The translations under genes and the position numbers were made by a program. A stretch of 13,816 nucleotides of DNA from Peptococcaceae bacterium (GTDB taxonomy: Bacteria > Bacillota > Desulfitobacteriia > Desulfitobacteriales > Desulfitobacteriaceae): the NCBI GenBank assembly GCA_031289815.1, contig JAITOS010000150.1:1-13816 (forward strand), read 5' to 3'. Under the pieces are notes generated by a model. That model searched no databases, was not told the DNA's origin, and saw only the letters and a list, made by a program, of their open reading frames with translations. This document shows positions 13,678 to 13,816 of this stretch, piece after piece; the first letter of the stretch is position 1, and each line of letters opens with the position of its first letter.

Positions 13678-13816
13678 ATGGCGAAGTATAACAATGTCTT
13701 TAAGCCCTGTGTACTCAAAAATGGTACCATTTTGAAAAATAGAATTTGTTACCCGAATGCACAACAATCTTTTATGTCAGGGCCGGAGAACTTTCTGCCG
13801 GAGTCCCTGGGTGAAC
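13678..13816 (+). CDS. Old Yellow Enzyme-family FMN oxidoreductase, N-terminal part (runs off the right edge)
   Basis: Forty-six codons are visible before the window ends. The opening MAKYNNVFKPCVLKNGTILK followed by NRICYPNAQQ matches the first strand and loop of Old Yellow Enzyme/2,4-dienoyl-CoA reductase-type barrels, where the motif is LFxPxxIGxxxLKNRIxxxPM. These FMN enzymes reduce activated double bonds of enones, enoates or aromatic-derived acids. An AGGAGGA ribosome site lies just upstream. Next to a phenolic-ester hydrolase it may act on the released unsaturated acid, but this is inferred. The FMN and substrate residues lie beyond the window. Confidence 0.8.
   Translation, partial: MAKYNNVFKPCVLKNGTILKNRICYPNAQQSFMSGPENFLPESLGE

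Noticed and set aside
1..13816. CRISPR arrays, tRNA, rRNA, complete insertion sequences
   Set aside because: No regular spacer-repeat pattern, no tRNA-like cloverleaf, no rRNA stretches and no transposase motifs were seen on either strand.

Overview
The window looks like an accessory carbohydrate-uptake locus from a moderately GC-rich anaerobic bacterium. Codon use, the permissive lipoprotein signal and the antitoxin-like fragment at the left edge remind me of host-associated spirochaetes such as termite-gut Treponema. That placement is an impression, not a result, and a Firmicute donor is not excluded.

Layout. Positions 1-155 (minus) hold the start of a small BrnA/CopG-like antitoxin gene that runs off the window. 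Positions 156-834 are about 680 bases with no confident gene. They hold GC-rich hairpins, a short imperfect repeat and a possible frame-broken small ORF. Positions 6124-835 (minus) form a tight operon: mannose-family PTS EIIA, a LevR-type sigma-54 activator with PRD domains, HPr (ptsH) and Enzyme I (ptsI). Positions 6125-6601 are a divergent control region. It carries two near-identical, opposed sigma-54 promoters, one per operon, each overlapped at the -24 element by the same CACTAC-N2-GTAGTG palindrome. From 6602 rightwards (plus) the second operon encodes a class II ketose-(bis)phosphate aldolase, a fused EIIC-EIID membrane permease, EIIB, a zinc-dependent medium-chain dehydrogenase, an aldo/keto reductase, a tannase-like lipoprotein hydrolase, a 28-codon remnant of an Old Yellow Enzyme gene, and the start of an intact Old Yellow Enzyme gene cut by the window edge.

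How the genes fit together. EI, HPr, EIIA, EIIB and EIIC-EIID make a complete phosphorelay from PEP to sugar, so this PTS appears self-contained. LevR probably senses PTS phosphorylation through its PRD and EII-like domains and drives both sigma-54 promoters, including its own. The aldolase and the two oxidoreductases would process the imported sugar phosphate. The exported esterase suggests that the sugar, or a companion aromatic acid, comes from plant phenolic esters such as galloyl or hydroxycinnamoyl sugars. The substrate is an inference and cannot be read from the sequence.
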